Of a stretch of DNA of 64,000 nt, positions 1-9,008 are shown piece after piece. The position numbers and the translations under genes were made by a program. The stretch spans positions 1,612,001-1,676,000 of the forward strand of contig OU015570.1 of the NCBI GenBank assembly GCA_907165135.1, read 5' to 3'. Below the pieces are notes generated by a model. It searched no databases. It was not told the origin of the DNA and worked only from the letters and a program-made list of their open reading frames with translations. The stretch comes from Oikopleura dioica. Lineage: Eukaryota > Chordata > Appendicularia > Copelata > Oikopleuridae. Within the stretch, counting starts at the first letter, position 1. Each line of letters opens with the position of its first letter.

Positions 1-153
1 CTTGACGACTCTTTTCTTGTTTTTGATTCTCTTCTGTGGCTTTTTCTCAGTGGTTCACTCATGTTTCTGATTTGGATCATCCGGTTTTGGTTCTAGCTCG
101 GCTCTAGAATAAGCTTATTATTTTGGGTGTAGATCGTCAAATTTATCAGTTGC

Positions 154-486
154 GTGATGGAAGCGACTAACAAGCCGATTCAACAAGAAAAAAATGCAAC
201 TAATCAGGAGAACGATAAAAAAAAGGCTGAGGAAGCTGAGAAAGCTTCCAAAAAATTTGTCATGGCCGCCAATCACCTCAAGATGAAAGTTTTGCCACCG
301 CCGACAAGATTAGAATACGACGATGTTTTAAATGGATCAGAGTCTAATCCTCAAGTAATAACGATCCAAATGGACTACGGTTCGCTCCGTATTTATGTGA
401 AGGAAGCACTTTCCCTGTTTTTGTTCCATATTTCAACAAGGGACATCTCAAAATCGATTCAATTCGACAAAAAAGGAACGCTTTGA
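154..486 (+). CDS. Hypothetical 110-aa ORF
   Basis: An uninterrupted ORF starting with two Met codons. Residues 10-35 are Lys/Glu/Asn-rich and low in complexity; the rest shows no motif I recognise. It lies just upstream of the tRNA-like sequence and of a MULE-type transposase on the same strand, so it could be an N-terminal exon of that element or a chance ORF. No trans-splice acceptor or promoter is obvious beside the start. Function unknown. Confidence 0.25.
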   Translation: MMEATNKPIQQEKNATNQENDKKKAEEAEKASKKFVMAANHLKMKVLPPPTRLEYDDVLNGSESNPQVITIQMDYGSLRIYVKEALSLFLFHISTRDISKSIQFDKKGTL

Positions 487-584
487 ATCTCATAAAACAT
501 ACCTTTTGATAAGTTTTGATGGCTCTTAGCAGCGCTCAGGCCATCTCGATTAGAGTATCATTCCAAAATACCGATATAGACCTC

Positions 585-655
585 GGCGAGTTGGTGCAGT
601 GGTAGCACTCCCCGTCCGGACGTGGGCAACCTAGGTTCGATTCCTAGACTTGTCT
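585..655 (+). tRNA. tRNA-like gene or pseudogene (71 nt)
   Basis: A seven-base acceptor stem pairs fully (GGCGAGT with ACTTGTC, two G-T pairs). The D arm is GTGC/GCAC with loop AGTGGTA. The T arm is CTAGG/CCTAG with loop TTCGATT, and A- and B-box promoter motifs are present. The anticodon arm at 610-626 is poor: only the three outer pairs form, and position 33 is C instead of the invariant T. A TTTT terminator begins at 660. The overall shape is Gly-like (4-nt variable loop), but the faulty anticodon arm suggests a tRNA pseudogene or a tRNA-derived SINE head. tRNAscan-SE or Infernal would decide. Confidence 0.5.
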
Positions 656-673
656 GAATTTTCAGCTTGAGCG

Positions 674-1354
674 ATGTTAAAAACCATCAGTTTAATGTCG
701 TTTTCTTCTAACAAGCATTTTCATTGGTACTGTCCGGGTCGATCTTGTCGTAACCATCATTCACTGAATATTAATTTAGCAGTTGTTTTTTTATTTAAAG
801 CGCATGAAAAGGCAGGGCCTATATTCGGGCTACGTGTTCGGCTAAAAATCGAGGCTGTTGCAAAAGATTGGTCATTTTTTTATCCTGTCATGATCCGACG
901 CAAGATGCATTTTGGCATGCAAAAAATTTTACTATTGAGGAAGTTAAAGGAACTGTTTAAAGAAATAATGATCAAAGATAAGCTACAAACCAATAATTTG
1001 AACTCTATTGAACATAAAAAGGCACTCATGGGTCGAGAAAAAGAGTCCCTTGGAACTTTCGCAACATGTCTAAAGAACAGAAGCTTTTGGCGAAAAAAAT
1101 TGATGGAAATGGCGAAGGAAATAGATGGATGTGTACAAGAATTTACGAGAATGAAAGAAAGTTACGATCTATGGATATCTTTGACCAAGCAACACGACGC
1201 AATAAGGCCACATTTTAAACAACTACGTGCAGAGCTGCAAAAAGCGAACGGATGCATTGTAATTGGACCTGATGATGTTAAGCTTTCAAATTCGAAATCG
1301 CAAAAATTACTTGCGAATAAACTGTCGGAAAGGATGATTAAATACTCACCTTGA
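674..1354 (+). CDS. Hypothetical ORF upstream of MULE transposase
   Basis: A 226-codon ORF with a basic, helix-prone second half (Lys/Glu/Gln-rich from about residue 75) ending in MIKYSP. I recognise no family. It is on the same strand as the MULE-like transposase that starts 170 bp downstream and could be an N-terminal region of the same element, with the first part (residues 1-60, rich in hydrophobic and basic residues) being non-coding. The stop is followed by an unannotated 170-bp gap. No zinc-finger motif is seen. Confidence 0.3.
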   Translation: MLKTISLMSFSSNKHFHWYCPGRSCRNHHSLNINLAVVFLFKAHEKAGPIFGLRVRLKIEAVAKDWSFFYPVMIRRKMHFGMQKILLLRKLKELFKEIMIKDKLQTNNLNSIEHKKALMGREKESLGTFATCLKNRSFWRKKLMEMAKEIDGCVQEFTRMKESYDLWISLTKQHDAIRPHFKQLRAELQKANGCIVIGPDDVKLSNSKSQKLLANKLSERMIKYSP

Positions 1355-1523
1355 TTCATCAACCACTAATCTTCGTACAGCTGAAGGTTATTCCAAGTAA
1401 AACAGCTCTATCATCTAGCGCGTAGTCTTCTTTGATTTCAGTGATTCTTCTTATAGCGCACATGTGGATTCGTTTTCCTAAATGTAGTTTATAATCATTC
1501 AAAAAAAGAAATATCGTAAAGGC

Positions 1524-2396
1524 ATGGACCAGGAAGACGCCGACCCATTTATTGTTGCCGACTTTATTGGCGGCGAAAAATACTATTGTACTGGGCAAGG
1601 ATACGAGCATGAGTGCTTCTCAAAATTTAGAGTCTACGCAACAACAAATGATTGGGCAAATGTCGAAATTGCGCCAAAGTTGGGTTTTGATGGAAACTAT
1701 AAAATCGGTAAAGAGGCGAAAAAAGAAGTTAATGGCGGAAAATCGTGGCAAGTCATTATCATCTGCCAAGCTGGACGATTTTTTTTATCCCAAACGAAGA
1801 ATTTTGCGAGCATTCGAATTGTTTGTCTGCTACCATCGAAAAAATCGGAGGACTACGAGCTCTTGTTATCTGGGATTCTATGGAAAACTAAAGGCCTGAA
1901 AAATTTGCGAGCGATATCATTAGACTACGAGACTGGAATACGCTGTGCTCTTGCAAAGTGCTTTGGGGAAGCTGTAAAGCATCTTTATTGCAGCTTTCAT
2001 CAAGCTCAAGGAAAGTTTTAAATATTATTACCTTTGATCGATAACCAGGAACATTGACTTTCCACTTCTTCTCTCCATCGTTAAGCATAAACGACTCGAA
2101 TCCTTGAAATTAATTATTAAAACTTGAAAGCGATCCAAAGAAACGCTTGCTCAAAAGAGTACAAACTTGGTGACGTTTGGGATAAGCCAAAGGCGAAAAC
2201 ATTTCGCGCACTTTGTGCATCTATCCCGTACATCCCTTTGTATTTAGAAGTTGTCAACAAAATGTTTGTTGCTGCAATGGAGGAGGAAGTTATCGTGCTC
2301 GAAAGAGATGATCCAAAATGGCGCGATCTATTCAATTACATTTTGGGCACATACGTTCTACACAGTTCGACTTTCTCCCCTTTAGGAATGGATTGA
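1524..2396 (+). pseudogene. MULE-like transposase, 5' half
   Basis: Two ORFs (1524-2021 and 2124-2396) together match the core layout of MULE transposases. There is a G-R-F-F segment where D-G-T/R-F is expected (near 1771-1785), then IRIVCLLPSKKSEDYELLL, then the second catalytic Asp in AISLDYETG, and the C-x2-H-type motif LYCSFHQAQGKF. The second ORF carries the downstream helices and the LFNYILGTYV motif. The residue expected to be the first catalytic Asp is Ala (QAGRFF). The ORF is broken by a 110-bp insert at 2016-2125, and reading stops at about 2352 where a foreign block begins. The catalytic Glu region (TNNAVE) resumes at about 5080. The element is therefore inactive as assembled. Confidence 0.7.
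2016..2125. mobile_element. 110-bp MITE-like insert in transposase ORF
   Basis: The insert has roughly inverted AT-rich ends (TTTTAAATATTA at the left, TTAATTATTAAAA near the right). It is flanked on both sides by GAAAG (2011-2015 and 2126-2130), consistent with a 5-bp target duplication. It separates the two transposase ORFs, which otherwise follow each other in domain order. No coding capacity. Confidence 0.4.
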
Positions 2397-2438
2397 AATT
2401 ACCTCGGGAATGGGATGGATATGGGAGTGGGAGTTTAC

Positions 2439-2798
2439 CTAAGCATTGAGATTTGTTGGGATTGTTTCGATCGCCAAAGTGTCGCTGCTTTCGGCACTTG
2501 GATGGAGAAGCAGATCGGCTTCGTCGAGATCCGCGGTTAGATCCTCGGGAGTCACTTCGAGATCTTCTTTGTCGATCAGGGGATCGTTTAAGAGGCCCCT
2601 GATACATCATTGTTTAATCTGCTCGTAAAACCCTTAGTGTACCTTAGAACGGGACAGGCGGCGTGCCGGGTTCTTTCATCGCCAGAGCCATTTGGCAATA
2701 AATTGTACCAGAAAACTGCCGAGCCCTTGATCGATCGAATGTGGAGACCGAGCTCGGACTGTTCCTCCGTCTTGTTCGACAGTCGTCAAATATGAAAG
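2439..2798 (-). pseudogene. P4HA-like: Prolyl 4-hydroxylase alpha, C-terminal fragment
   Basis: Minus-strand exon 2798-2643 encodes the end of a P4HA catalytic domain, with a GGT strand, KGSAVFWYNL and TRHAACPVL; the Lys/Ser and His are the 2-oxoglutarate and iron-site motifs of this ER collagen-modifying dioxygenase. A short deletion after the GGTV codons (near 2752) shifts the frame. A 44-nt GT-AG intron (2599-2642) joins in phase to exon 2598-2439, an acidic tail unlike the usual P4HA C-terminus, ending at TAG 2439. The upstream HxD half of the domain is missing; rootletin sequence takes its place. A truncated, frameshifted, non-functional copy. An RS-rich reading of the last exon in another frame is taken as a shadow. 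Confidence 0.75.
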
Positions 2799-2839
2799 CT
2801 AAATTTCAGTTAGTCATTGTTGTTTTCAATCAAGAAAAA

Positions 2840-4263
2840 CAACGGTTTCGCACATTCTCGCCTTCAATTAAGCTCGTGTCAAGGGTCGACTTCTGCGCCT
2901 TGAAATCAGCAGCGGCTTGCTCCATCTTAATCAACTCGTGGCGGATGATCTGTTTCCATCATTGTCCAAGTGCTGGAGTTTTTCCTCCAAATGAGCGATA
3001 GTTCGGCTCAATTCAACCTTGTCAGCAGCGAGTCCTTCATTAAGCGCGGCAAACTTAGCGAGTTGTTCGCGAGAGCCTGCTTCTTCCGTTCTGAGATGGT
3101 TGAGTTTGAGCTCGGTCTCGTTAAGAGCACATTCGGCTCGTTGAAGAGCTTCGCTTGTTTCATGTCGCTCCTGGTCAGCAACGTCCCGTTCGAGCTCTGA
3201 TTTCTTGAGTTGCTCTCGGATGGCAATGAGCTCTTCTTTTAGAGACGAGCCTCGTTGTTCCAGAAGCTCTATATTTCGCTGAGAGCGCTTGTCATCCTCA
3301 TCCCTTCGTTTCAGCAGCGCCTGCAGTTCTTCTCGATCCTCCTCGGCCGATTCTTTCTGTGAAGAAAGCTCAGCGATCTTGCTTCGGAGTTTTTCAATGT
3401 CGACTTGGGCACCCTCGAGTTGAGCTTGGAGATTGTTGCGCGTTCGGTTGAGTCCGTCTTTCTCAGCCTGGGCGGTTTCAGCAGAGGCAAGCTTTCTGGT
3501 GATCTCGCGCTTGGCATCGTTGTTTTCAGTGATAGTCTCGTCGAGTTTGCTCTTTGTCTTGGCAATTTCACGCTCCAAGTTTTTGCAGACTTCCAGCAAC
3601 AGCGTCGTAAGTTGTCATCGCGAAGGTAGGGCTGACGGCTCTTCCTGGTGATCTGAGTCGGCGAGATCGTCGGCTAGGCGACGTGGATCTGGTTGGCGAT
3701 CGTGCGCCATCTCCTCGGAGTGATTCCGCTTCGGGAATGGCAACCGACAACTCAGTGTCAGCAATAACGCAGTTAGCAATGTCTCGAAGTGCTTGTTCAA
3801 GCTGGGCTTTTTGCTCTTGGAGATCTTCGAAGCCAGCAGGGTTGATTTCAGACATGTTGAGCGCGGAGAGATCAGCCTTGGCAGTAGAGTTTTCTCGCTC
3901 TGATCGGAGAGAATCTCGAGTAGATTCAAGCTCTCCCTGCATCGTAGCGATTGTACTCTTCAATGCGGCGCGTTCCTTCTCAAAATCGTCCTGGAGTTCG
4001 ATCAGTTCGGAAACCTTTTCGCGAAGTTGCTGTTCCACCTGACTCTTCTCGTCGGACATTCGATCGAGTGATTGTCGTGGCTCTGCAGTGCGCAACTTTG
4101 CGTTGAGATTCAAGCAAGCAGCGTGCATTTGACGCTTTGAGCGCGTGATGTCATCTCGTAAAGTCGAAAGATCCTTGTCGGTTTCATTCCTCATCTCGTT
4201 GTAGTTTCGCTTGAGCATTCGGAAAGACTTCCACAAGCTAGCAAGTTTGTCTTCGTCCGCCAT
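2840..4263 (-). pseudogene. CROCC-like: Rootletin N-terminal fragment, frameshifted
   Basis: Starting at an ATG after a splice or trans-splice acceptor (CTTCAG, 4274-4269), the protein begins MADEDKLASLWKSF and shows the rootletin N-terminal layout. It has the SLWKSF..LKRNYNEMR and ACLNLNAKL blocks, then heptad coiled coil, the Ser/Pro/Arg-rich SPTRSTSPSRRS linker, and SPTFAMTTYDAV, followed by about 220 residues of coiled coil. Rootletin builds the ciliary rootlet at basal bodies. Here only about 470 of the family's roughly 2,000 residues exist. The frame shifts by one base near 3580 (run of A/T) and again near 2945, and the sequence changes to P4HA at about 2800-2840. Likely a fragment, though single-base shifts could be assembly errors. 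Confidence 0.8.
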
Positions 4264-4418
4264 AACGATACCTGAAGAGTTATCAGTGTTAGGAGCAAAT
4301 AGACAACTGTGATTAATAATCCTCAACGTGTCAAAAAGAAAGAAAAAAGAAAGCGATACCAAAAAACACGCATTTCTCTAAAATTCCAGAAAAAACGCGC
4401 ACCCAGAGGCAAACTTAC

Positions 4419-4986
4419 ATTCGGGTTGGGCTTTTTGAGGGTCGGGCTGATCTTGAGTTTCTCCGCTAGAATTTTGTCGTATTCTTCTCTGATCTGGTCT
4501 TCTCGCTGGCGCAGGAGCGTTTCGCACATGGTCGCCACCTAAAACAGTCATGAGGGTCACTAGTCAATTTGTGTTCGAAAAATGTATTTCTTGGCGTAAA
4601 GAGCCTTACGTTGCTTATGGTTAGACGAATGGTCGTGTCTGGTTGATACTTTCTGCCACTTGCTGAAAACGAAATAAGGGTATGAATTTGAAACACGCAG
4701 AGGCTGGCACTGTGCCCAGACAGTCAGAGTTCGCCCGCGGCGGTTTCTCCTTGGCCAATCGAGTTTTCAGTTACCTGGGGACTCGAGCGGAGGGAGCCGG
4801 CGAAACTGCGATTCGGACATACTTTCAGACAGACTAAAAACAAAAGCGGTTAGTCATCACTTTCAGGGTCTTTCCGCTTTACCTTTGAAGATCTACATTT
4901 GGCGCGTTATTCTTTTGGCAGAAGTTCCATTCTTTAGTAGATTTGCAGGTCTTTTGCGAGTACTTCGCTGGCTCTTCGTCTTCTAT
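4419..4986 (-). pseudogene. akirin-like: Akirin-like gene, 5'-truncated
   Basis: Four exons can be joined in phase: about 4986-4883, 4833-4775, 4662-4610 and 4538-4419, with GT-AG introns of 49 nt at the first junction and larger ones after. The product contains LTISNVATMCETLLRQRED followed by QIREEYDKILAEKL, the conserved C-terminal helix of akirin, a small nuclear factor that links transcription factors to chromatin remodellers. The normal end of that helix (AEQYD...) is replaced by a ISPTLKKPNPN tail before a GTAAGT donor, and no clear last exon is seen. The 5' part is cut off at the junction with the MULE near 4986. In tunicates akirin and rootletin lying in tandem would fit an operon, but this is speculative. 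Confidence 0.7.
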
Positions 4987-6650
4987 AGGTCGTACAGTGC
5001 CTGAAATATTATTTCAATCCAAAAAAGTTCACTCCGAAAACTCAAGACGGGCCTCCCTTGGAGAATCCTCGCTTACAAACAATGCCGTTGAGTGTATAAA
5101 TGGGGAACTTAGCAAAAACGGGCTAGCAAGAGCGCCAAACATGCGCGAGATGATGACTATTATTGCTAATACGAAGCATAAAAACTACCTAAACGAACTC
5201 GCTATTGCAGAAGGTGTTGTTCCCTGTCCCGAAGAAGATACTAAAGAGTCAATGAAAATTTTTATTCGGTCGCATGCGGTCCGAAAAGTACTCAAAATGG
5301 TGAAAAAACGAAGCTCTGGATACTTTCAAGAGGAAACAGAGGGCGAACTGCAAAAACTCAAGCGACAAATCATTGAGAGCGCCATTGACATTCGTTACTC
5401 TAAGGAGAAAGCTAGCGAGGTGCTCAAAGATCAGCTTTCCTTCAATATTTTTATGCGCGAAATCCCAGAAGACAGGTTTAAAGAAACTCTTGTGAATGAG
5501 ATAAGGAGGCCAACAACGCTCATGTTAAATACAAATTTGGAAAATTTGGAACTTATGGCCGAGCCGAGTATAATTGCACCGCCACCTAATAAAATTCAAA
5601 GGACTGAAGACTTACCTTCGTTTTTGATGAATGAAGAACTTGTTGATCTGGTGCCTGTTCCAACAACGACCGCGTCCTCGACCGAATCCGAAAGCTCTTC
5701 TGCTGCTCTATCAGCGGCGAATGCACCATCGGTAAAGAAATCATCGACCTCGTCCTCGACCGAATCCGAAAGCTCTTCTGCTGGTCTATCAGCGGCGAAT
5801 GCACCATCGGTAAAGAAATCATCGACCTCATCCTCGACCGAATCCAAAAGCACTTCTTTTGCTCTACGAGCGCCAAATGCTCCAAAGCCGTTGTCAGTTC
5901 CGCAGAAGGCAAAGCAGCTCCTAGAAAAAAGATTTTCAATGAAAATGAAGACAAGAAACTGGAAGAAAATTGGAAAAAAGACTTTAAAAAACGGCGAATT
6001 CATGACACTTGGTACTAACGATGAGAATGTACCGACAATTTTGGTCGAATCTTTCATTTATATTCTCAACAAAACACTAGTTGACGAGCATAAAATGGCT
6101 ATTGTACTTCCTCATTGGCTCTTCAATATGTTGGAGATGAAACCTAATCATATTCCTGAGATGATGGCAAGAGATGGCATTAACAATTTCAATGCAAAGA
6201 ACTATCTTGACATCGCAATTTATCTGCCATGTTCTCATCACATATTGAACGACACATTCGCGCATATCTCGATCTCGGCTAGAGTTATAACTATTTACGA
6301 CTTTGACAAAAACGAGTTGGATAGATCAGAAGATTACAGGAAACGTCCGATAAATTATTTTCGATAATTATAAATAAGCTCAACAAAATTTTTATGGACA
6401 TTTAAGAAATATTTCCGAAATAATCAATGATAGACTTGTTCAAGAATTCTTGGGCGAAAGATTTTCTTTGGAGATAATGGCCATTCCAGCGGGCTCAAAA
6501 GCTTCCGATTGTTCGATTTACAATTCTATCGCTATGGCTTATAAACTGAGATATCCAGAACAAAATCTTACTTCAAATCATTTCTCACCTTCAAAAAATA
6601 TCCGGCTCAAGTTCGCCCAATGCATACTTGAAGAAAAAATAGATTTTTAA
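4987..6650 (+). pseudogene. MULE transposase 3' half fused to Ulp1/C48 protease
   Basis: The first part (to about 5500) has IGRTVPEILF and SLTNNAVECINGELSK; the latter is the MULE motif holding the catalytic Glu. Next comes a Ser-rich linker with 2.5 copies of a 78-nt repeat (about 5675-5890). From about 6000 a Ulp1-like fold appears: VLPHWLFNMLE, then a His-containing strand (CSHHILND) and the Asp strand (TIYDFD). After a shift at about 6367 the catalytic Cys motif SDCSIYN follows in the ORF to 6650, with no clear Gln of the oxyanion hole. C48 proteases cleave SUMO/NEDD8 conjugates and occur fused or linked to MULEs in plants. The split and frameshift make this copy non-functional as assembled. 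Confidence 0.65.
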
Positions 6651-7504
6651 AACTATTATTCTGACATTTTTGATAACAAATAAATATACATTCAACAAGA
6701 AAGAAGTACCTGTTAGTTGAAAATTTCAGCACAGCTACATGTTGATTAATCGCTTCTCTCGCAGCCTTTCTACGAGCCAAATGTTCTGCCTTCATTTCTG
6801 CGATCACTTTTGCAACGATTTTGATTTGTCCCTTGACTTTAATGGTCAGAAATGGGTGCTTCTGTGGTCATTTTTACCTGTGTAGAGAGAGAGAAGCTTC
6901 ATTCGCTGGTAATAAATAAGTTGGAGGCTTTGAAAGGACGAGTTTCAGTTTGTCGATTATGCTCTCTGGTATTTTTGGCGGTTTTCTCGATGGGTCAGAT
7001 TTGGCAACGCATAGTGCGCTTTGCAGTGAGAGTAGCTAGAATTGAGTGAATCGAGAGAAGATCAATTTTGACAACTCACGGGTATGAAAAAGGCAGATCC
7101 ATTGGACATTGATGAACAGCAGATTGGTCCGTCGAAGCTTACTGAATTGGGAGCTCTGTCGAGACAGAGAGCGGACCCAATGATCCTGGCTCCTCTTTCG
7201 TTCGCAGTTGTGACGAGAACTTCAATCGTGGAAGGACAAGAATCCGGAATGCGCCCGCTTTCGCGCATTTCATCCACCCAATTGAGCGAGATACAGTTCA
7301 AGCCGCTACAATCACCGTTAAATACAGTCAGAAAAACTCTATCAGCTCATACGTTTGATTAAAGTGTCTCGAATTGCATGACGGATCCGAGAGGACATGA
7401 ATTTGCTCATCGAATGAGTCGGAAACAGCCAATTCGACTTTCTTCACTACAATCGCTTCTTCTTCGATAAACAAAAAGCCTTCTTGGTCTTTTAAACGAT
7501 TCAT
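6607..7504 (-). CDS. Unrecognised multi-exon gene, minus strand
   Basis: Exons 7504-7353, 7305-7080 and 7035-6878 join in phase across introns of 47 and 44 nt with GT-AG ends, giving about 178 residues from ATG 7504 (MNRLKDQEGFLFIEEEAIVV...). The second exon is Cys/Ser-rich (CISLNWVDEM, GPICCSSMSNGS). A further basic helical segment (KAEHLARRKAAREAIN, 6800-6720) is probably a fourth exon, but its splice sites are not clear: in the exon-3 frame two stops intervene. No family recognised. The intron sizes match those of the host fragments, so this looks like a host gene rather than a transposon ORF. Confidence 0.45.
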
Positions 7505-7915
7505 TTATCTTGAAAAATAAAAATGGTGACCGAAAAACGGTCCCATCATCGATTTTTAGGAAAAAATGATAAAAAGAATAATAAAGTTAATTTCAGATAA
7601 GTAAAAACAGGAAAATTCCTCCAATAAAATAAATTTAATCTTCTTTCTTCTTTTTTCTCACATGAATCCAAGTTTACGACGAAAAAAAACGAAAAAAACA
7701 AATTTGTGTGCGCTGAATCATCGCTTCATTGAGTCACGATTATTCTCAAAAAGCGCGCGAAGTTTAAATTTTGGCAGGTAAAACTTCTGTTAAAAATTTT
7801 GAAATTAAAAAATATTTTCGAAATCAAAAAAATGTGCTCGAGGGGGGGTCAAGCAGAATTATATTTCGGGTAATCAAGTCGATTTTTGTTTTTGAAAATA
7901 TTCTCATCTCAAATT
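7505..7915. other. AT-rich intergenic stretch
   Basis: No supported gene. Only short ORFs and A/T runs are seen before the palindromic array. Confidence 0.5.
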
Positions 7916-8041
7916 CCTTACATGGTACAAAAATCCTTACATGGTACATTTCCTTACATGGTACAAATTGATTTTTGTACCATGTAAGGATTTTGTACCA
8001 TGTAAGGAAATGTACCATGTAAGGATCTGTACCATGTAAGG
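7916..8041. repeat. Palindromic array of CCTTACATGGTAC
   Basis: Three copies of CCTTACATGGTAC in forward orientation (7916-7967) are followed, across a short spacer (GATTTTTG), by four copies in reverse orientation up to 8041. The whole can fold into a long imperfect hairpin. No target duplication is apparent. Confidence 0.85.
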
Positions 8042-8058
8042 ACACCCCTAATTATGTA

Positions 8059-8319
8059 TTGTATCCTTTAAAAGTCATTCTCAAATATGTGTTGCTGAGA
8101 GGAGGATCCTTTGAAGAAGAATGGTCGATAAGTCATGCTAAAACACCTGCTCAACTCACAAATGATTGTGCCCTTCATTGCTGTTTTGGATTATTTCATT
8201 TGATTATTGGCTGTTCAGACTACAGCAAGAAACTCAAAGAAAAAACAATGCAGCTTCGAGGAACACTTCTATCATGTATTCATGATGGAAAGCTTAATTG
8301 CGGATCGACGGATGACTGA
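8059..8319 (+). pseudogene. Ulp1-like protease C-terminal remnant
   Basis: An 86-codon ORF containing TPAQLTNDCALHCCFGLF, which fits the Gln-x4-Asp-Cys catalytic end of C48 peptidases, followed by a helix. The His/Asp half is absent. It differs from the Ulp1 segment at 6.0-6.6 kb and so probably comes from another element of the same kind. It ends 80 bp before LTR element 1. Confidence 0.45.
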
Positions 8320-8402
8320 ACATTCTTTTATTTTATTTATCAGAATTAGAAATAAATTGAAAAAAAACAGAATAAAGTTTTGAGGATTTTTCGACCTTTT
8401 AT

Positions 8403-8875
8403 TATAGGTCTAACTATTCTGCTCGTTTCATAAAAAGAACACATAATTCCGCCAAAGGCAATTGCGCGTCTGACGCCCGCCCGCCTTACCACTGCTCTTG
8501 GGCGCCGCCTACATTTTTTGAAATGGCCTTCGGCGCCGCGAGATGAGCTAGTTCATTTTCAACTGTCTTTCCTGAATCTGAACTACGCCTTCTGAACTTC
8601 AATCACTACAACTCGTTGTGAACTGCTACAACTCGTTGTGAACCTCTTCTTTTCGATCCGAGCTGTTCTTACTGACCATCACCTGTTCCAGCTGTATACG
8701 AAGCAAAAGTAAAGCCTATATAAACCCTCTTACACTCTCATTCTCAACCACTCAGAGATACTTTTGTGGACAATAAACCAAAACTAACTTTTAACCTTTT
8801 TTAACCTTCATTCAACTCTAGAGTTGCCTGAAGTTGCGTTGTGTTATTTCTTTGCAGAATAGTCTAACCTATACA
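8403..8875 (+). repeat. 5' LTR of element 1
   Basis: Starts TATAGGTC and ends CCTATACA; repeated at 15365-15835. Contains a TATA box (CCTATATAAACC, about 8716) and an AATAAA (about 8772), fitting promoter and polyadenylation functions. A 16-bp direct repeat (CTACAACTCGTTGTGA) lies at about 8607-8643. Confidence 0.9.
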
Positions 8876-8878
8876 AAT

Positions 8879-8900
8879 TGGTGACTGAATCAAACGGAAC
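8879..8900 (+). promoter_or_regulatory. Probable primer-binding site, element 1
   Basis: TGGTGACTGAATC lies four bases after the LTR, where a tRNA primer would anneal (TGG pairs with tRNA 3' CCA). The tRNA species was not identified. Confidence 0.5.
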
Positions 8901-8988
8901 GCCCAAAGAATAAGAGAGCTAACGATCGAAGAGAGCTGCAGTGAAAAGTGCTTAACGATCGAAGAGAGCTGCCGTAAGAAAACACCTA

Positions 8989-8997
8989 TTGTAAGTA
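8989..8997 (+). promoter_or_regulatory. 5' splice donor upstream of gag, element 1
   Basis: GTAAGTACC, a strong donor consensus, lies between the primer site and the gag ATG at 9009. In retrovirus-like elements such a donor makes the subgenomic mRNA for the downstream ORF. The matching acceptor near ORF3 is not certain. Confidence 0.5.
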
Positions 8998-9008
8998 CCA
9001 AAATATTA

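Larger units (their letters stand above)
2353..4986. other. Chimeric block of host gene fragments inside MULE
   Basis: The transposase reads up to the TY of its TYIGR motif at about 2352 and resumes with IGR at about 4987, so this 2.6-kb block sits inside one transposon gene. On the opposite strand it holds, in order, a 5'-truncated akirin-like gene, the N-terminal part of rootletin, and the C-terminal end of a prolyl 4-hydroxylase alpha subunit. The rootletin and P4HA parts are joined in mid-gene. Clear target duplications were not found at the edges. The layout resembles gene-fragment capture by MULEs (Pack-MULE), but insertion of a rearranged host segment into the transposon, or an assembly chimera, is also possible. 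Confidence 0.6.

Noticed and set aside
2439-2610. Minus-strand RS-rich ORF (SRSASPSKC) as an SR protein
   Set aside because: The acidic frame of the same exon joins in phase to the P4HA exon across a 44-nt intron; the RS reading is an out-of-frame shadow.
2931-4042. Plus-strand Ser/Phe-rich ORFs (3405-3629, 3683-4042)
   Set aside because: They are the antisense of the rootletin coiled coil and show antisense-type composition.
2353-4986. Block as a simple GT-AG intron of the MULE transposase with nested genes
   Set aside because: The exon borders needed to keep TYIGR do not coincide with a GT...AG pair in phase, and the enclosed genes are truncated fragments.
5586-6057. Minus-strand ORFs opposite the 78-nt repeats
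   Set aside because: Repeats open several frames; the plus frame continues into the protease domain.
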